Source: Shewanella electrica
Lineage (GTDB): Bacteria; Pseudomonadota; Gammaproteobacteria; Enterobacterales; Shewanellaceae
Reading direction: 5' to 3'
Length of the DNA: 64,000 bases
Assembly (NCBI RefSeq): GCF_022321485.1
Contig: NZ_JAKOGG010000009.1
Location: 62,001-126,000, forward strand
The notes under the pieces were generated by a model. The model made no database searches, had not been told where the DNA came from, and was given only the letters and a program-made list of their open reading frames with translations. Positions 9,726 through 18,623 of this stretch are shown here, piece after piece. A program made the position numbers and the translations under genes. Every line of letters begins with the position of its first letter. The stretch's first letter is position 1.

Positions 9726-10739
9726 ATGGACCTCAATCGAGTTCAGATTTTTGCTCAAGTGGTAGAGCAAGGCAGTTTTACTGGCGCTGCGAAGGCGTTA
9801 GGGCTCACCAAAACCACGGTTAGTCGCAAAGTTGCAGAGCTGGAAAAACAAACAGGTGTGCAGTTGCTATTTCGTACCACTCGTGCACTGCGACTGACCG
9901 AAGCTGGCTCGGTGTACTACAACAAGATAACTAAGATCCTGCAAGACTTAGAAAATGCTGAGGTACAGTTAAGTGCCAGCCAGCAGCGCATCAAAGGTAA
10001 GATGAAAGTGGTTTGCCCGTTTGAGATGGGGCAGTTGTTTATGGGACCGGTGTTTGCCTCTTTTCTCGAGTCATTTCCTGACATCAGTATTGATACCGAA
10101 CTCACCAGCCGTAATGTCGATATTATTGAAGAAGGCATTGATGTGTTATTCCACGTCGGCATGGTGGAAGACTCGCGCGTGCAGACCTTGAAACTGTTTA
10201 ATACCAGCACCACGCTGATGGCTAGCCCGGCCTACATTGAGCGTTTTGGCGTGCCGAAAACACCAGATGATTTAATCAACCATCGTTACATTGATTGCCA
10301 GTTTAGTCGCCATCGTGGTGGTGAAGATGGCGTGGTAGGCATCTTTGATGGGCAGCAATGGCGCAAAATTGAGCCTAACGTGCCGTTTCGAGTCAACAAT
10401 ATTACCTTAGCGCGTGAAGTGGCGATTGCCGGATTAGGTATCGCGGCGTTGCCAGAGATGATTGCTGAGGAAGCGTTAATCAGTGGTGATTTAGTGCCGC
10501 TGTTGGAAGATTTTCCGATGGAACACAATGTGCTGACATTGTCTTACCCGAAACGGGCTTATATGCCACGTAAATATATGGTGTTTATTGATTATATTTA
10601 TCAAACACTGTTTCGGACTAAGTCAGAAGAGTTGCTGGAAAAACCAGACTTTGTGGAGCTATTAGAGGAAGACAGTGTGGCTTCCTCCTCTGCGTGTTTT
10701 GAGTGTGTCAAAACCTTAGATAGAGTGAGGAGCCGTTAA
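9726..10739 (+). CDS. LysR-family transcriptional regulator, likely of the divergent RND pump
   Basis: The protein has an N-terminal winged helix-turn-helix (about residues 1-60; GSFTGAAKALGLTKTTVSRKV) and a LysR substrate-binding domain (about 88-290). I chose ATG 9726 because AGGTGA sits eight bases before it and the family start is MDLNRVQIF; a GTG at 9714 lies inside that ribosome binding site. The C-terminus carries about 40 extra residues, ending in an acidic, Ser/Cys-containing tail. Divergent placement next to the pump operon is the classic arrangement for a local regulator. The inducer is unknown. Confidence 0.9.
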   Translation: MDLNRVQIFAQVVEQGSFTGAAKALGLTKTTVSRKVAELEKQTGVQLLFRTTRALRLTEAGSVYYNKITKILQDLENAEVQLSASQQRIKGKMKVVCPFEMGQLFMGPVFASFLESFPDISIDTELTSRNVDIIEEGIDVLFHVGMVEDSRVQTLKLFNTSTTLMASPAYIERFGVPKTPDDLINHRYIDCQFSRHRGGEDGVVGIFDGQQWRKIEPNVPFRVNNITLAREVAIAGLGIAALPEMIAEEALISGDLVPLLEDFPMEHNVLTLSYPKRAYMPRKYMVFIDYIYQTLFRTKSEELLEKPDFVELLEEDSVASSSACFECVKTLDRVRSR

Positions 10740-10753
10740 CCTTGCGCTGTGGA

Positions 10754-10849
10754 CAGCGACAGAACGCAATTATTCGACGTTAGGTGCTGTTGGTGGAGAA
10801 TCACTACACGGCACAGCACCTGTTTTGCCTAAATCACGCTCTGCCAGCG
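10754..10849. repeat. ~95-bp palindromic dispersed repeat, copy 1
   Basis: Starts CAGCGACAGAACGCAATTAT and ends CTCTGCCAGCG. It shares roughly four in five bases with copy 2 at 54100-54193, with small indels. The ends form an imperfect inverted repeat (GCGACAGA-CGC against the complement of CGCTCTGCCAGCG), and an inner pair AGGTGCTG/CAGCACCT gives a second hairpin. It begins 15 bp after the LysR stop. Confidence 0.75.
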
Positions 10850-10879
10850 GCAACAACAACCAGCAAAGGTCAACAGTCC

Positions 10880-11353
10880 TTAGTAAACATCATCCGTTAG
10901 CTGTTTTTGCAGCGATAGGCGATATTGACTAACGTCGTCGGCAACCTGCGTAAAGTCAATTACCTGATAACTGTTTTTAATCAATAAGTTGAGCATGGCT
11001 TTGAAGCGATTTCGGGTTTTAATCTGAATCGCTTTATAGCCCTGTTCCGCCGCCCATTGTTCCTGCGCGCTCAGCATTTTTTGCGCTAATCCAATTCCCC
11101 TAAAATCGGGTAGCACACCGCCCAGCCAGCTATAAAAACGCTGCTCATCGAGTGAATAACCGAGTTTAAAACCGACCAGTTCACCTTCTACAAAGCACAA
11201 CATCAACAACGCATCTCTGCCGTACAAACGCTGTTTGAACTCGGCAATCGAACGCTCTTGGTCGAACTCTGGTAACTCGGTCATCAACTCGATCACCTGC
11301 GCCAGTCGAGCTGGCGTTATATCGGTAATGATTTGAAATTGAGTGTTATACAT
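10880..11353 (-). CDS. GNAT-family N-acetyltransferase
   Basis: A 157-residue soluble protein predicted to move an acetyl group from acetyl-CoA to an unknown acceptor. The acetyl-CoA motif A is seen as GGVLPDFRGIGLAQKML (about residues 84-100), preceded by the beta-strand segment ELVGFKLGYSLDEQRFYSWLGG. The C-terminal NLLIKNSYQVIDF is the usual motif-B region. The start has GGGGAA ahead of it. It faces the LysR gene, with the dispersed repeat between them, and is likely its own unit. Substrate cannot be told from the sequence. Confidence 0.85.
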   Translation of the reverse strand: MYNTQFQIITDITPARLAQVIELMTELPEFDQERSIAEFKQRLYGRDALLMLCFVEGELVGFKLGYSLDEQRFYSWLGGVLPDFRGIGLAQKMLSAQEQWAAEQGYKAIQIKTRNRFKAMLNLLIKNSYQVIDFTQVADDVSQYRLSLQKQLTDDVY

Positions 11354-11427
11354 CGTGTTTTCCCCAAATGCCGACCAAAGGGGTCAGCAAAACGGGGCGA
11401 GTATAACAGGGGCGTAATGCTAGAACA

Positions 11428-12087
11428 TTAACAGATGGCCGAAGTAGTGCGCTGGCGCAAGATGAGTTCTTGCAGCACTTTTAACAGTACGCCGTAGGCT
11501 GGCAAGAATAGGCACAAGCTGATCAATAACTTAAAGCTGTAATCCACCGCCGCAATTTCAGGCCAGTTGGCGGCCATAAAACTGTCTTGTGATTGATAAA
11601 AAGCCACGCCGAAAAACACTAGCGTATCGATCAAGTTGCCAATCACGGTCGATGCCGTTGGTGCCACCCACCAAGCGCAGTGTTCGCGAATAGCGGAGAA
11701 CACACGAATATCCATCAGTTGCCCGAACAGATAAGCGGTAAAGCTTGCCAGTGCGATACGCATTACGAAGTTGTTGGGTTCGCTCAGCGCCGCTAGGCCT
11801 TGGAAACTACCATCGTGGAAGACCACGCCAATGACATAGGAGATCACCAGTGCTGGCAGCATCGCCATGAAGATGATGCGTCTAGCAGGCTGTTGACCAA
11901 AGATGCGCACGGTGAGATCGGTAGCGAGGTAAACAAATGGAAAACTGAATGCGCCCCATGTGGTATGGAAACCAAACAGTTGGAATGGCAGTTGTACCAA
12001 GTAGTTACTGGCACTGATAATCAGAATGTGGAAGCTAATTAATAGCAGTAGGGCACGTTTAATCTGTGCCGCAGTTAACATCAACAT
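11428..12087 (-). CDS. yhhQ: Queuosine-precursor transporter, YhhQ (vitamin-uptake-like) family
   Basis: A 219-residue inner-membrane protein with about six hydrophobic helices. The motifs FPFVYLATDLTVRIFGQQPARR and ASTVIGNLIDTLVFFGVAF are characteristic of the YhhQ family, which imports 7-cyano-7-deazaguanine and 7-aminomethyl-7-deazaguanine for queuosine synthesis. The start has AAAGGTC six bases ahead. Its leader (12088-12189) contains a TATAAT and a hairpin, GTGCGTCGC/GCGGACGCAC, near 12133-12156; this is not a preQ1 riboswitch form I know. It is preceded by menF in the same direction, about 100 bp away. Confidence 0.88.
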   Translation of the reverse strand: MLMLTAAQIKRALLLLISFHILIISASNYLVQLPFQLFGFHTTWGAFSFPFVYLATDLTVRIFGQQPARRIIFMAMLPALVISYVIGVVFHDGSFQGLAALSEPNNFVMRIALASFTAYLFGQLMDIRVFSAIREHCAWWVAPTASTVIGNLIDTLVFFGVAFYQSQDSFMAANWPEIAAVDYSFKLLISLCLFLPAYGVLLKVLQELILRQRTTSAIC

Positions 12088-12189
12088 ATTGTGACCTTTT
12101 TAATTACTGAAGCGGGGTGAGGGAACCCGCGAGTGCGTCGCTAAAAGCGGACGCACATTATAGAGAAGTTAATTAAGGATACAAGCCGC

Positions 12190-13548
12190 TTAGAAATCCA
12201 CCAAGATTGACATGATGGTAGCGAGTTTATTTTCCAGTTCCTGCCATTCAGACGCTGGATCTGATCCCGCCAGAATGCCCGCACCGGCGAATAGATTAAT
12301 GGTACCCGGCTCAATCAAGGCGCTGCGGATTGCCACCGAAAACTCACTGACATGACGGCTCAGATAACCGCAGGCACCGGCATACCAACCACGGGTATAT
12401 CCTTCATGCTCACGAATGAAATCCATGGCGTTAGCTTTAGGTAAACCGCCGACGGCTGGAGTGGGATGCATCGCTTGCAGCAGTTGAAAGTCGCTGGTGT
12501 TGCTCTTTAACTTGGCGGCAATCACTCGATGCAGATGCTGAATATGGTTGAGCTTGAAGATCTTCAATGGTGCTTGGCCATCAACAGCATCACTCAGAGG
12601 TGCCAACTCCCGCATGATGTGGGTACGCACAAACTGGTTTTCGACGCTGTTTTTGGCGTCATCGAGTAGCTGCTGCGCGAGTTGCTCGTCTTCCGCTGGC
12701 GTTAAACCACGCACGGTAGTGCCAGCCAACGCCTCAGTTTTTAGCTGGTGGTCATTACGTTGATACAACCGCTCTGGCGAGCAAGAGATAAAACAACGTT
12801 CCGGTGAAAACTGAAACCCAAACTGAAAGCTGTTGCGATTACGGCCCTGCCAAGTGGCTAGTACGGTCCATGGATTGGGAGTTTCGGCCACTTTCAGTTG
12901 GCTATGGCGTGACAACACCACTTTGGGGGTGTCGGCATTAAACACCGGGTCGGTGACCGCTTCTACGAGCTGTTGCCAACGGCCTTGACTGGGTGTGTCT
13001 ATGCGGGCTAACACTTCGGTTTTACGCGGTGGTGTTAATGGTTGCGCTGGGCACAGTTGATCCAGTGCGCTACAAGCGCGGTCAATCTCCTGTGTCAGCG
13101 AGTTTTGTTCTAAACGCAGATTGAGCAATAGCTCGTAGCCCTGCTGTTGACGGCGCAGTTCAATGCGCGGCAGCACAAAGCGTACGCGGCCAAAATCGGG
13201 CCATGAGGCTTCACGGCGATCAAAGGCAATACCGCCATAGTAACGAATGCCCGCTTCAGTGAGACAACCGAGCTGCTGTTGATAGACGCTGGCTAACTGT
13301 TCGTCACTAATCTCTTGTTCAAAAAAGAATTGGTGGCAACTACCGATGGCGGCGGTTTCTTCGTCACTGTCTCTACCGTGCCAATAGATCTTCGGAAATT
13401 GCTGCTGCGACGCCAACCACGCCATTAACGGCCGTGATGTCACACTTTCTTTTAATTGGATCACTGGAGCATGCGCATCGGGTAATGCTAGCTCTGCCAG
13501 CCGTTGTTTCAGTGACGCGACGGCTTGAGAAAGAGATGTTACAGACAA
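12190..13548 (-). CDS. menF: Isochorismate synthase MenF
   Basis: MenF converts chorismate to isochorismate, the first step of menaquinone synthesis, which in Shewanella-like bacteria feeds anaerobic respiration. The 452-residue length fits. The C-terminal chorismate-binding domain shows FISCSPERLYQR, TEALAGTTVRG, HPTPAVGGLP and FAGAGILAGSDP, with the usual Glu residues in SEFSVAIRS and EWQELENKL. The N-terminal half is the less conserved MenF/EntC part. No other men gene is adjacent. It starts divergently from the TonB-receptor operon, with 361 bp between. Confidence 0.92.
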   Translation of the reverse strand: MSVTSLSQAVASLKQRLAELALPDAHAPVIQLKESVTSRPLMAWLASQQQFPKIYWHGRDSDEETAAIGSCHQFFFEQEISDEQLASVYQQQLGCLTEAGIRYYGGIAFDRREASWPDFGRVRFVLPRIELRRQQQGYELLLNLRLEQNSLTQEIDRACSALDQLCPAQPLTPPRKTEVLARIDTPSQGRWQQLVEAVTDPVFNADTPKVVLSRHSQLKVAETPNPWTVLATWQGRNRNSFQFGFQFSPERCFISCSPERLYQRNDHQLKTEALAGTTVRGLTPAEDEQLAQQLLDDAKNSVENQFVRTHIMRELAPLSDAVDGQAPLKIFKLNHIQHLHRVIAAKLKSNTSDFQLLQAMHPTPAVGGLPKANAMDFIREHEGYTRGWYAGACGYLSRHVSEFSVAIRSALIEPGTINLFAGAGILAGSDPASEWQELENKLATIMSILVDF

Positions 13549-13909
13549 AAGACGCTCCGAAAAGGCGAAACAGCAACCTGAACAGGTGAAGTGTTGTTGG
13601 CGGATAGATTGTTTAACACAAACTAAAGTTAGCCGCGCAGAGTGTCAAGCAGTCCGCTATCAAGGTGTGACGCTGGCCGTGATCTGTCGCCAACTCAGTG
13701 AGGACAAAATGTGAGCTAAGTGGACATTATTTCATTATCTTGTGCGCAGTTGCGACATTATGACGCATTCGCCGTTGTTCTTTTACTCCCTCTGTTCCGA
13801 TTATTAGACCCTGATGGCTTTTTGTTGCGCCTTGTCTTTATGCTTGGCAGCATTCACTACAAAATTAGTAGCATATCCGTTCAACGATAACTAAAAGGCA
13901 TCAACAATA
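13549..13909. promoter_or_regulatory. Divergent region between menF and the TonB/ECF operon
   Basis: This 361-bp gap must hold both promoters. I looked for cobalamin, TPP and preQ1 riboswitch elements and for Fur-like or Zur-like palindromes ahead of the TonB gene and found none convincing. A TTGCGA...CATTAT arrangement near 13752-13765 is too close-spaced to be a normal promoter. The signal controlling the uptake operon is therefore not visible to me. Confidence 0.4.
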
Positions 13910-16054
13910 ATGTCAAAATTTCCAACGAAGTTGTCCCTGTTGGCACTCGCTGTGGGGTGTGTATGTCAGGCCAATGCGGACGAGATTAGTCGTGATCGTC
14001 TGCTAAACGTTAACGAAGTGATAGTGGTGCATGGCGACCGTCAAAGTGCGGTCAGTGAAGCGACCACACACTGGAGCATCAACGCTGAGCAAATCAGCGA
14101 CATGGGGGCTGCCAGCCTAGAAGAGGTGCTACGCACTGTGCCGGGAGTGTACGTGCGCTATGGTGGTCAAGGCACTCCGCGAGTGGATATTCGCGGTTTT
14201 AAAACACGCCATGTGACCTTATTAATCAACGGCGTACCGGCCAATAGCGCCGACGATGGCCAGTTTGACCCAAGCGTGATCCCTGCCAGCCAAATCGCGT
14301 CGGTCGAAGTGTCGGTTGGCCCAACATCCGTATTGTATGGCCCCGGCGGTGCTGGCGGTGTTATCAACATCATTACCAAACAAGGCCAAAGCGCGCCTAC
14401 GTTTGCGGGCAAAGTTGAAGGTGCAGAAAACGACACCTACAACATGGATATGAGTGTGGCGGGCAGTGGCGACAACTGGCAAGGCTTTGTCGGTGGTAGC
14501 TACCGCAGCACCGATGGTTTCCCGATGTCATCAGATTACCAAGCAACCGAATATCAAGGTGATGACGACCGGGTTAACGCCGATAACACCATGCGTAATC
14601 TCTATGCGCAAGGCAGTTACTGGCTCAATGATGATACCCAGTTGATTGCTAACGCCACCTATCGCAGTGGCGAGTGGGGCAATCCGCCGCGTGATGGTTC
14701 TGGTTCAGGCGCTATCCGCTATGAACGTGTCGATGATTACCGCAACAGCGCAGTACAAGTCGGTCTGGCGCATAAATTCAATCAAATTCTGACCCTGCGT
14801 GGTTTTGTGTACCACAACCAAACTGACAAGTTGGAGCAATCTTTTACCGATGCCGACATTGATACTCTGTCGGCGTTGCAAGATGGTAGTTCGAAAGTGC
14901 AGGGCGCTAATCTACAGCTGATTGCTGACTTTGCCGATAAAGGCACTTGGACCACGTCGGCGATTGCGGAAAAACAGTCATGGGATGCTGACTATAGCGA
15001 ATTTGCGGTAGCTGGCAGCGGCACCGGCAACGGCTCTGGCGGCGGTAATGGCTCAGGCGGCGGTAACGGCTCAGGCGGCGGTAACGGTTCTGGTGGCGGT
15101 AACGGCTCAGGCGGTGGTAACGGTTCTGGTGGCGGTAACGGCTCAGGCGGTGGCAATGGGTCTGGCGGCGGCAACGGCTCTGGTGGTGCAACCTCAGACA
15201 CCTTCAGCTCGGTCAATGATTCAGCATGGCAATACACACTGGCGACTGAGTATCAACATCAGTTGAGCAACGGCATGGGTTACACCGTGGGCGCGGCCTA
15301 CCACGACTTGGATGCTGATCATCGTTCTGATCACGATTACTCGGCAATGGCATCGAGCTATTGGCAAGTGCAAGAGGGCACCAAACTGACTTTAAGTGCC
15401 GCCCGTAAAATACGTTTCCCTTCTATGTCAGATCTTTATGATTTGTCTTCTGGCAACCTGGCGCTGGAAACGGAAGAATCGCGCCATATCGAGCTGGGGT
15501 TAGCGCAGAACTTCGGTAGCAACACACTGCTTGAAATTCATGCGTTTAACACTCACACCGATAATTTCATCTCTAAAGATGACAACGGCATCAGCCAAAA
15601 CATGGGCGATTATCGTTTCCGTGGCATCGACACTGCGCTGAGCAATCACAGCATCGATAAGCTGAATCTGAGTCTGGCTTATAGCTACTTAGAGACTAAA
15701 AATGAAACTCAAGGGAATGCGGCGACAGATGGCGTGAATTATGCACCTCGTCACCAGATTCATTTTGAAGCAGGTTACCAATTACCTACAGATACTAAGT
15801 TGCACCTGAGTGTGCAGCGTGTGATTGACCAAGTGTACTTCCGCAACCAACGAGTCAATGGCGTGCGGGTACCGGTGGCTAATTCACTCGATGCCTTCAC
15901 AGTGGTGGATATGAAAGTGAGTCAGGCGTTCATGAATGACCAATTCGAAGTGTATCTGCGGGCCAATAACCTGTTGGACGAAAACTACTACCAAAGTGAC
16001 TCACTGCCACGCGCTGGCCGTGAAGTCTTCTTAGGGGTTAACTGGCAGATCTAA
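13910..16054 (+). CDS. TonB-dependent outer-membrane receptor with Gly/Asn/Ser repeat insert
   Basis: A 714-residue outer-membrane transporter that takes up a bulky ligand with TonB energy. It has a signal peptide ending near VCQANA, a plug domain (about residues 45-160; EEVLRTVPGVYVRYGGQGTP, IDIRGF-like DIRGFKTRHV, GPTSVLYGPGGAGGVINIIT), and a beta-barrel ending REVFLGVNWQI with terminal aromatic residue absent but Ile/Gln-rich end typical of short barrels. Residues 373-426 are nine GNGSGG units, flanked by GSGT and TSDT, in what should be an extracellular loop. It lies 2 bp ahead of the double-ATPase gene and heads a six-gene operon, so its ligand is probably the substrate of the ECF-like transporter. 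Confidence 0.9.
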   Translation: MSKFPTKLSLLALAVGCVCQANADEISRDRLLNVNEVIVVHGDRQSAVSEATTHWSINAEQISDMGAASLEEVLRTVPGVYVRYGGQGTPRVDIRGFKTRHVTLLINGVPANSADDGQFDPSVIPASQIASVEVSVGPTSVLYGPGGAGGVINIITKQGQSAPTFAGKVEGAENDTYNMDMSVAGSGDNWQGFVGGSYRSTDGFPMSSDYQATEYQGDDDRVNADNTMRNLYAQGSYWLNDDTQLIANATYRSGEWGNPPRDGSGSGAIRYERVDDYRNSAVQVGLAHKFNQILTLRGFVYHNQTDKLEQSFTDADIDTLSALQDGSSKVQGANLQLIADFADKGTWTTSAIAEKQSWDADYSEFAVAGSGTGNGSGGGNGSGGGNGSGGGNGSGGGNGSGGGNGSGGGNGSGGGNGSGGGNGSGGATSDTFSSVNDSAWQYTLATEYQHQLSNGMGYTVGAAYHDLDADHRSDHDYSAMASSYWQVQEGTKLTLSAARKIRFPSMSDLYDLSSGNLALETEESRHIELGLAQNFGSNTLLEIHAFNTHTDNFISKDDNGISQNMGDYRFRGIDTALSNHSIDKLNLSLAYSYLETKNETQGNAATDGVNYAPRHQIHFEAGYQLPTDTKLHLSVQRVIDQVYFRNQRVNGVRVPVANSLDAFTVVDMKVSQAFMNDQFEVYLRANNLLDENYYQSDSLPRAGREVFLGVNWQI
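15026..15187 (+). repeat. Tandem repeat, nine 18-bp units, inside the TonB receptor gene
   Basis: The unit is GGN AAY GGY TCN GGY GGY and codes Gly-Asn-Gly-Ser-Gly-Gly nine times in frame. Third positions vary (TCT/TCA, GGC/GGT, AAC/AAT) but adjacent units share long identical stretches, so copy number could change by slippage without breaking the frame. Confidence 0.95.
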
Positions 16055-16056
16055 CT

Positions 16057-17403
16057 ATGCGATTAATTGAACTTGATGGGGTGAGTTTTAACTTTGGCAG
16101 TCGCCAACCGTGGGTATTTCGCGATATCACCTTTCGGCTCGATTCTGGCAGTTGCCACTGCATCACTGGCCCCACCGGTTCTGGCAAGTCAACGCTATTG
16201 CAGTTGCTGGCGGGGTTGCAGGAACGCCCGTTTGAGGGCGGCGTGTTTCGACGCCAAGGCATGCTGGCAGGCTTGGTGATGCAAGACCCGCAAGTTCAAT
16301 TGCTGCGCCAAACGGTGGGTGCCGAAGTCGCCTTTGCGCTGGAAAATCTGGCGTTAACCAGTGAGCAGATGGTGCCGATGGTACAGCGCGCCTTGCGTCG
16401 CGTTGGGCTGTTTGTCAGTTTAGATTGTCCGATTAACATTCTGTCGCTCGGGCAAAAATATCGGCTGATGATGGCGGCCCAGTTGGTATGCAATCCACAA
16501 GTGTTATTGTTGGATGAGCCGTGGGCGCAGCTAGATAACCTCGGCGTACAAGAACTCACTATGGTGATCCGCGGTTTAGTGGCTGAGGGCATTGCGGTGG
16601 TGATGTGTGAGCACAATCCGGCGGCGTTTGAAGAGGTGGTTGATCATTACTGGCAACTCTCTGATGGCGTGTTGATGTCGGGCATTTACCGCACTGAGAA
16701 ACGTATTCCGCTGCAAGCGCAAGCGCATTCCGATGATGTCATCATCGAGGCGGAGCCGTTTGAATATCGTTTTCATGGTGATGCACCGCTGTTTGCCTGT
16801 GAACAGCCATTGCAAGTGTGCGCGGGTGAGCTAGTCACTATCTACGGCAACAATGGCACGGGCAAAAGCAGCCTGATGAAGGCCATTGCCGGTATGCAGG
16901 GCAATATCGCGCCACTGCCGTTAAAAGTGTTTGGTGAGCGTCCCAAAGTGGGCCATTACGGCCAAAGACTTGGGTTGCTGATGCAGCGGCCCAATCGGCA
17001 ACTGTTTGAAAATACCGTGCTGGATGAAGTGGCGTTCAGTTTGCGCCGCTTTGGCTTGCCGCAGGAACAGGCGCAAGCTCTTCTGGAAGAGCTGGGGCTG
17101 GGTGAGCTAGCCGAGCAATCGCCGCACAAGTTATCCTATGGGCAGCAGCATCTGGTGGCGTTAGCTTCGCTGGTCTGTTATCAACCACAATTATTATTAC
17201 TGGATGACCCGCTCGCGGGGCTGGACAGTGAATATTTTGATCGTTTTTGCATGATGATCAACCGTCTACGGCAGCAGGGCACAGCGGTGTTGCTGTCGAG
17301 TCATCGGCCATTGCCGCACACGCCAGTATCGCAGCAGTGGCAGATTGCTGATGGTTTATTGCTGCCGTCCACTTGTACACAGGATGCCGCTTATGCCTAT
17401 TAG
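16057..17403 (+). CDS. ECF-type ABC transporter ATPase, two nucleotide-binding domains in one chain
   Basis: A 448-residue cytoplasmic ATPase that should energise the ECF-like importer. Domain 1 (about 1-215) has Walker A GPTGSGKST, Q-loop VMQDPQVQLL, a degenerate signature ILSLGQKYRL and Walker B VLLLDEPW. Domain 2 (about 235-440) has Walker A GNNGTGKSS, LMQRPNRQLF, signature KLSYGQQHLV and Walker B LLLLDDPLAGLD. The signature motifs lack the usual SGGQ, as in many EcfA proteins. Fused EcfA-A' ATPases are known for cobalt, biotin and other ECF systems. It starts 2 bp after the TonB-receptor stop and overlaps the next gene by 11 bp, indicating translational coupling. Confidence 0.9.
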   Translation: MRLIELDGVSFNFGSRQPWVFRDITFRLDSGSCHCITGPTGSGKSTLLQLLAGLQERPFEGGVFRRQGMLAGLVMQDPQVQLLRQTVGAEVAFALENLALTSEQMVPMVQRALRRVGLFVSLDCPINILSLGQKYRLMMAAQLVCNPQVLLLDEPWAQLDNLGVQELTMVIRGLVAEGIAVVMCEHNPAAFEEVVDHYWQLSDGVLMSGIYRTEKRIPLQAQAHSDDVIIEAEPFEYRFHGDAPLFACEQPLQVCAGELVTIYGNNGTGKSSLMKAIAGMQGNIAPLPLKVFGERPKVGHYGQRLGLLMQRPNRQLFENTVLDEVAFSLRRFGLPQEQAQALLEELGLGELAEQSPHKLSYGQQHLVALASLVCYQPQLLLLDDPLAGLDSEYFDRFCMMINRLRQQGTAVLLSSHRPLPHTPVSQQWQIADGLLLPSTCTQDAAYAY

Positions 17404-18070
17404 TCACTCTTCGTTGTTATCGTCTACGCCGGCAAGTATTCGTAGCTTATGGTTAAGTGCGTTGGCGATGCTGTTGGCTTTGGCATTGTCATCGGCGGCC
17501 TTTTTTGCCCCAACGCATTTTTTACCCTGGTTGGCGGGGATTGAGTTAGTGCTGCTGGTGCATGGCATGCTCAACCAAGGCAAGATCAGCGGCTTGGTGC
17601 GTTATATCGTGTTGCAGTTGCTATTCACTATCGTGCTTTATTTAGCCATTCATGGCGGCAATAAAGTCAGTGAAGGTGTGTTGGCGGTGGCGCGTATTTT
17701 ATTGGCGATTGTTCCCGGCTGGTGGTTGACCAATACGGTCAGCACCGAGGCCATTGGTGCGATCCTTGGCAAAATGATGCCAAACAAATGGGCGTTTGTG
17801 GTGGTTGCCTCGATCAACTTACTGCCGTACATGGCCAACGAAGTGCGCGAGATCTATCAACTGCAACGATTACGTGGTGCCCGTATTGCACCCAAACAAC
17901 TGCTCAATCCACGCAACTGGGGTGAGTTCAGTTACTGCGTTATTTTCCCGTTACTTATCCAACTGCTGAAGCTGGCACGACAGACTGCCGTAGCCGCTAA
18001 AGCTCGACATTTCGGCTATCACGCCAAACGAACCCTGTGGCCTTCGCAACGGAGCGAGCATGACAACTAA
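17393..18070 (+). CDS. ECF transporter transmembrane protein, EcfT-like
   Basis: A 225-residue membrane protein. The start at 17393, inside the end of the ATPase gene, removes an upstream extension that would lie entirely in the ATPase frame. It has about five hydrophobic helices (near residues 20-60, 68-85, 95-120, 127-145, 185-200) and the coupling region YQLQRLRGARIAPKQL, which includes the Arg-Gly-Ala motif EcfT uses to contact the ATPases. It overlaps its neighbours by 11 bp on each side. The identification as EcfT rests on this motif, topology and context. Confidence 0.8.
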   Translation: MPISHSSLLSSTPASIRSLWLSALAMLLALALSSAAFFAPTHFLPWLAGIELVLLVHGMLNQGKISGLVRYIVLQLLFTIVLYLAIHGGNKVSEGVLAVARILLAIVPGWWLTNTVSTEAIGAILGKMMPNKWAFVVVASINLLPYMANEVREIYQLQRLRGARIAPKQLLNPRNWGEFSYCVIFPLLIQLLKLARQTAVAAKARHFGYHAKRTLWPSQRSEHDN

Positions 18071-18623
18071 TCACAGTCGAGGATTTAAACTGCAGGATGC
18101 ATTGTTTATCGGTTTTTGTGCCACGCTGTTAGTGGCGCTGAAAAGCATGTTGCGGTTAAAGCTCGGCTTGGCGGGTCATTCGATGTTGCTGATGAGCTTT
18201 TTCTATCTGACCTGTTATTGCACCGTTGGCCGCATTGGTGCCATTACCGCCTGTGGCGTAATGGCCGGTGCGGTGGCTGCTATTCTCGGGATTGGTAACG
18301 GCGGTCCACTGATATTTATGAAGTTTTTTGCGCCTGCATTAGCGATGGAGATCGTGCTGGTGTTGGTGCAGCGTTTTACCAATCTGCGCTGGCGCTTAGT
18401 TATTGTGGCGCTAGCAGGCACGCTCGCGTGGGCGGCCAAAGGTTTAATCGAAGATCTGCTGGTGGGCATGTCATGGCAAGTGGCCTTAGCGCGTTTTAGC
18501 TGGAAGGTATTGCAGGGTGGCATCTTTGCCGTGGTCGGGGCGTTATTGGTATTGCCGGTGGTTCGTCGTCTTAAAGCGCATGACTTAGTGCATAGCGAGA
18601 GCAAATTAGATCAGGAGTTATGA
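18060..18623 (+). CDS. Small integral membrane protein, probable ECF substrate-binding (S) component
   Basis: A 187-residue protein with about five or six hydrophobic helices and short, mostly basic loops; the tail (RRLKAHDLVHSESKLDQEL) is cytoplasmic-looking. Size, topology and position right after an EcfT-like gene fit an ECF S component, which would set substrate specificity. The segment GIGNGGPLIFMKFFAPALAMEIVLVL may line the binding site. I do not recognise a named S-component family such as BioY, ThiT or RibU. The start overlaps the EcfT stop and the end overlaps the next gene by 4 bp (TTATGATG). Confidence 0.7.
   Translation: MTTNHSRGFKLQDALFIGFCATLLVALKSMLRLKLGLAGHSMLLMSFFYLTCYCTVGRIGAITACGVMAGAVAAILGIGNGGPLIFMKFFAPALAMEIVLVLVQRFTNLRWRLVIVALAGTLAWAAKGLIEDLLVGMSWQVALARFSWKVLQGGIFAVVGALLVLPVVRRLKAHDLVHSESKLDQEL

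Noticed and set aside
10754-10849. The repeat as an attC or integron site
   Set aside because: It contains GTTAGGT, which fits the R' consensus, but no R'' box or paired L boxes, and no gene begins just after it.
13549-13909. A cobalamin or TPP riboswitch ahead of the TonB/ECF operon
   Set aside because: None of the conserved core blocks of either class were found on the plus strand.
14992-15237. A proline-rich minus-strand frame with repeated PPPEPL
   Set aside because: It is the complement of the 18-bp repeat coding for Gly-Asn-Gly-Ser in the TonB receptor; any such repeat opens all frames.
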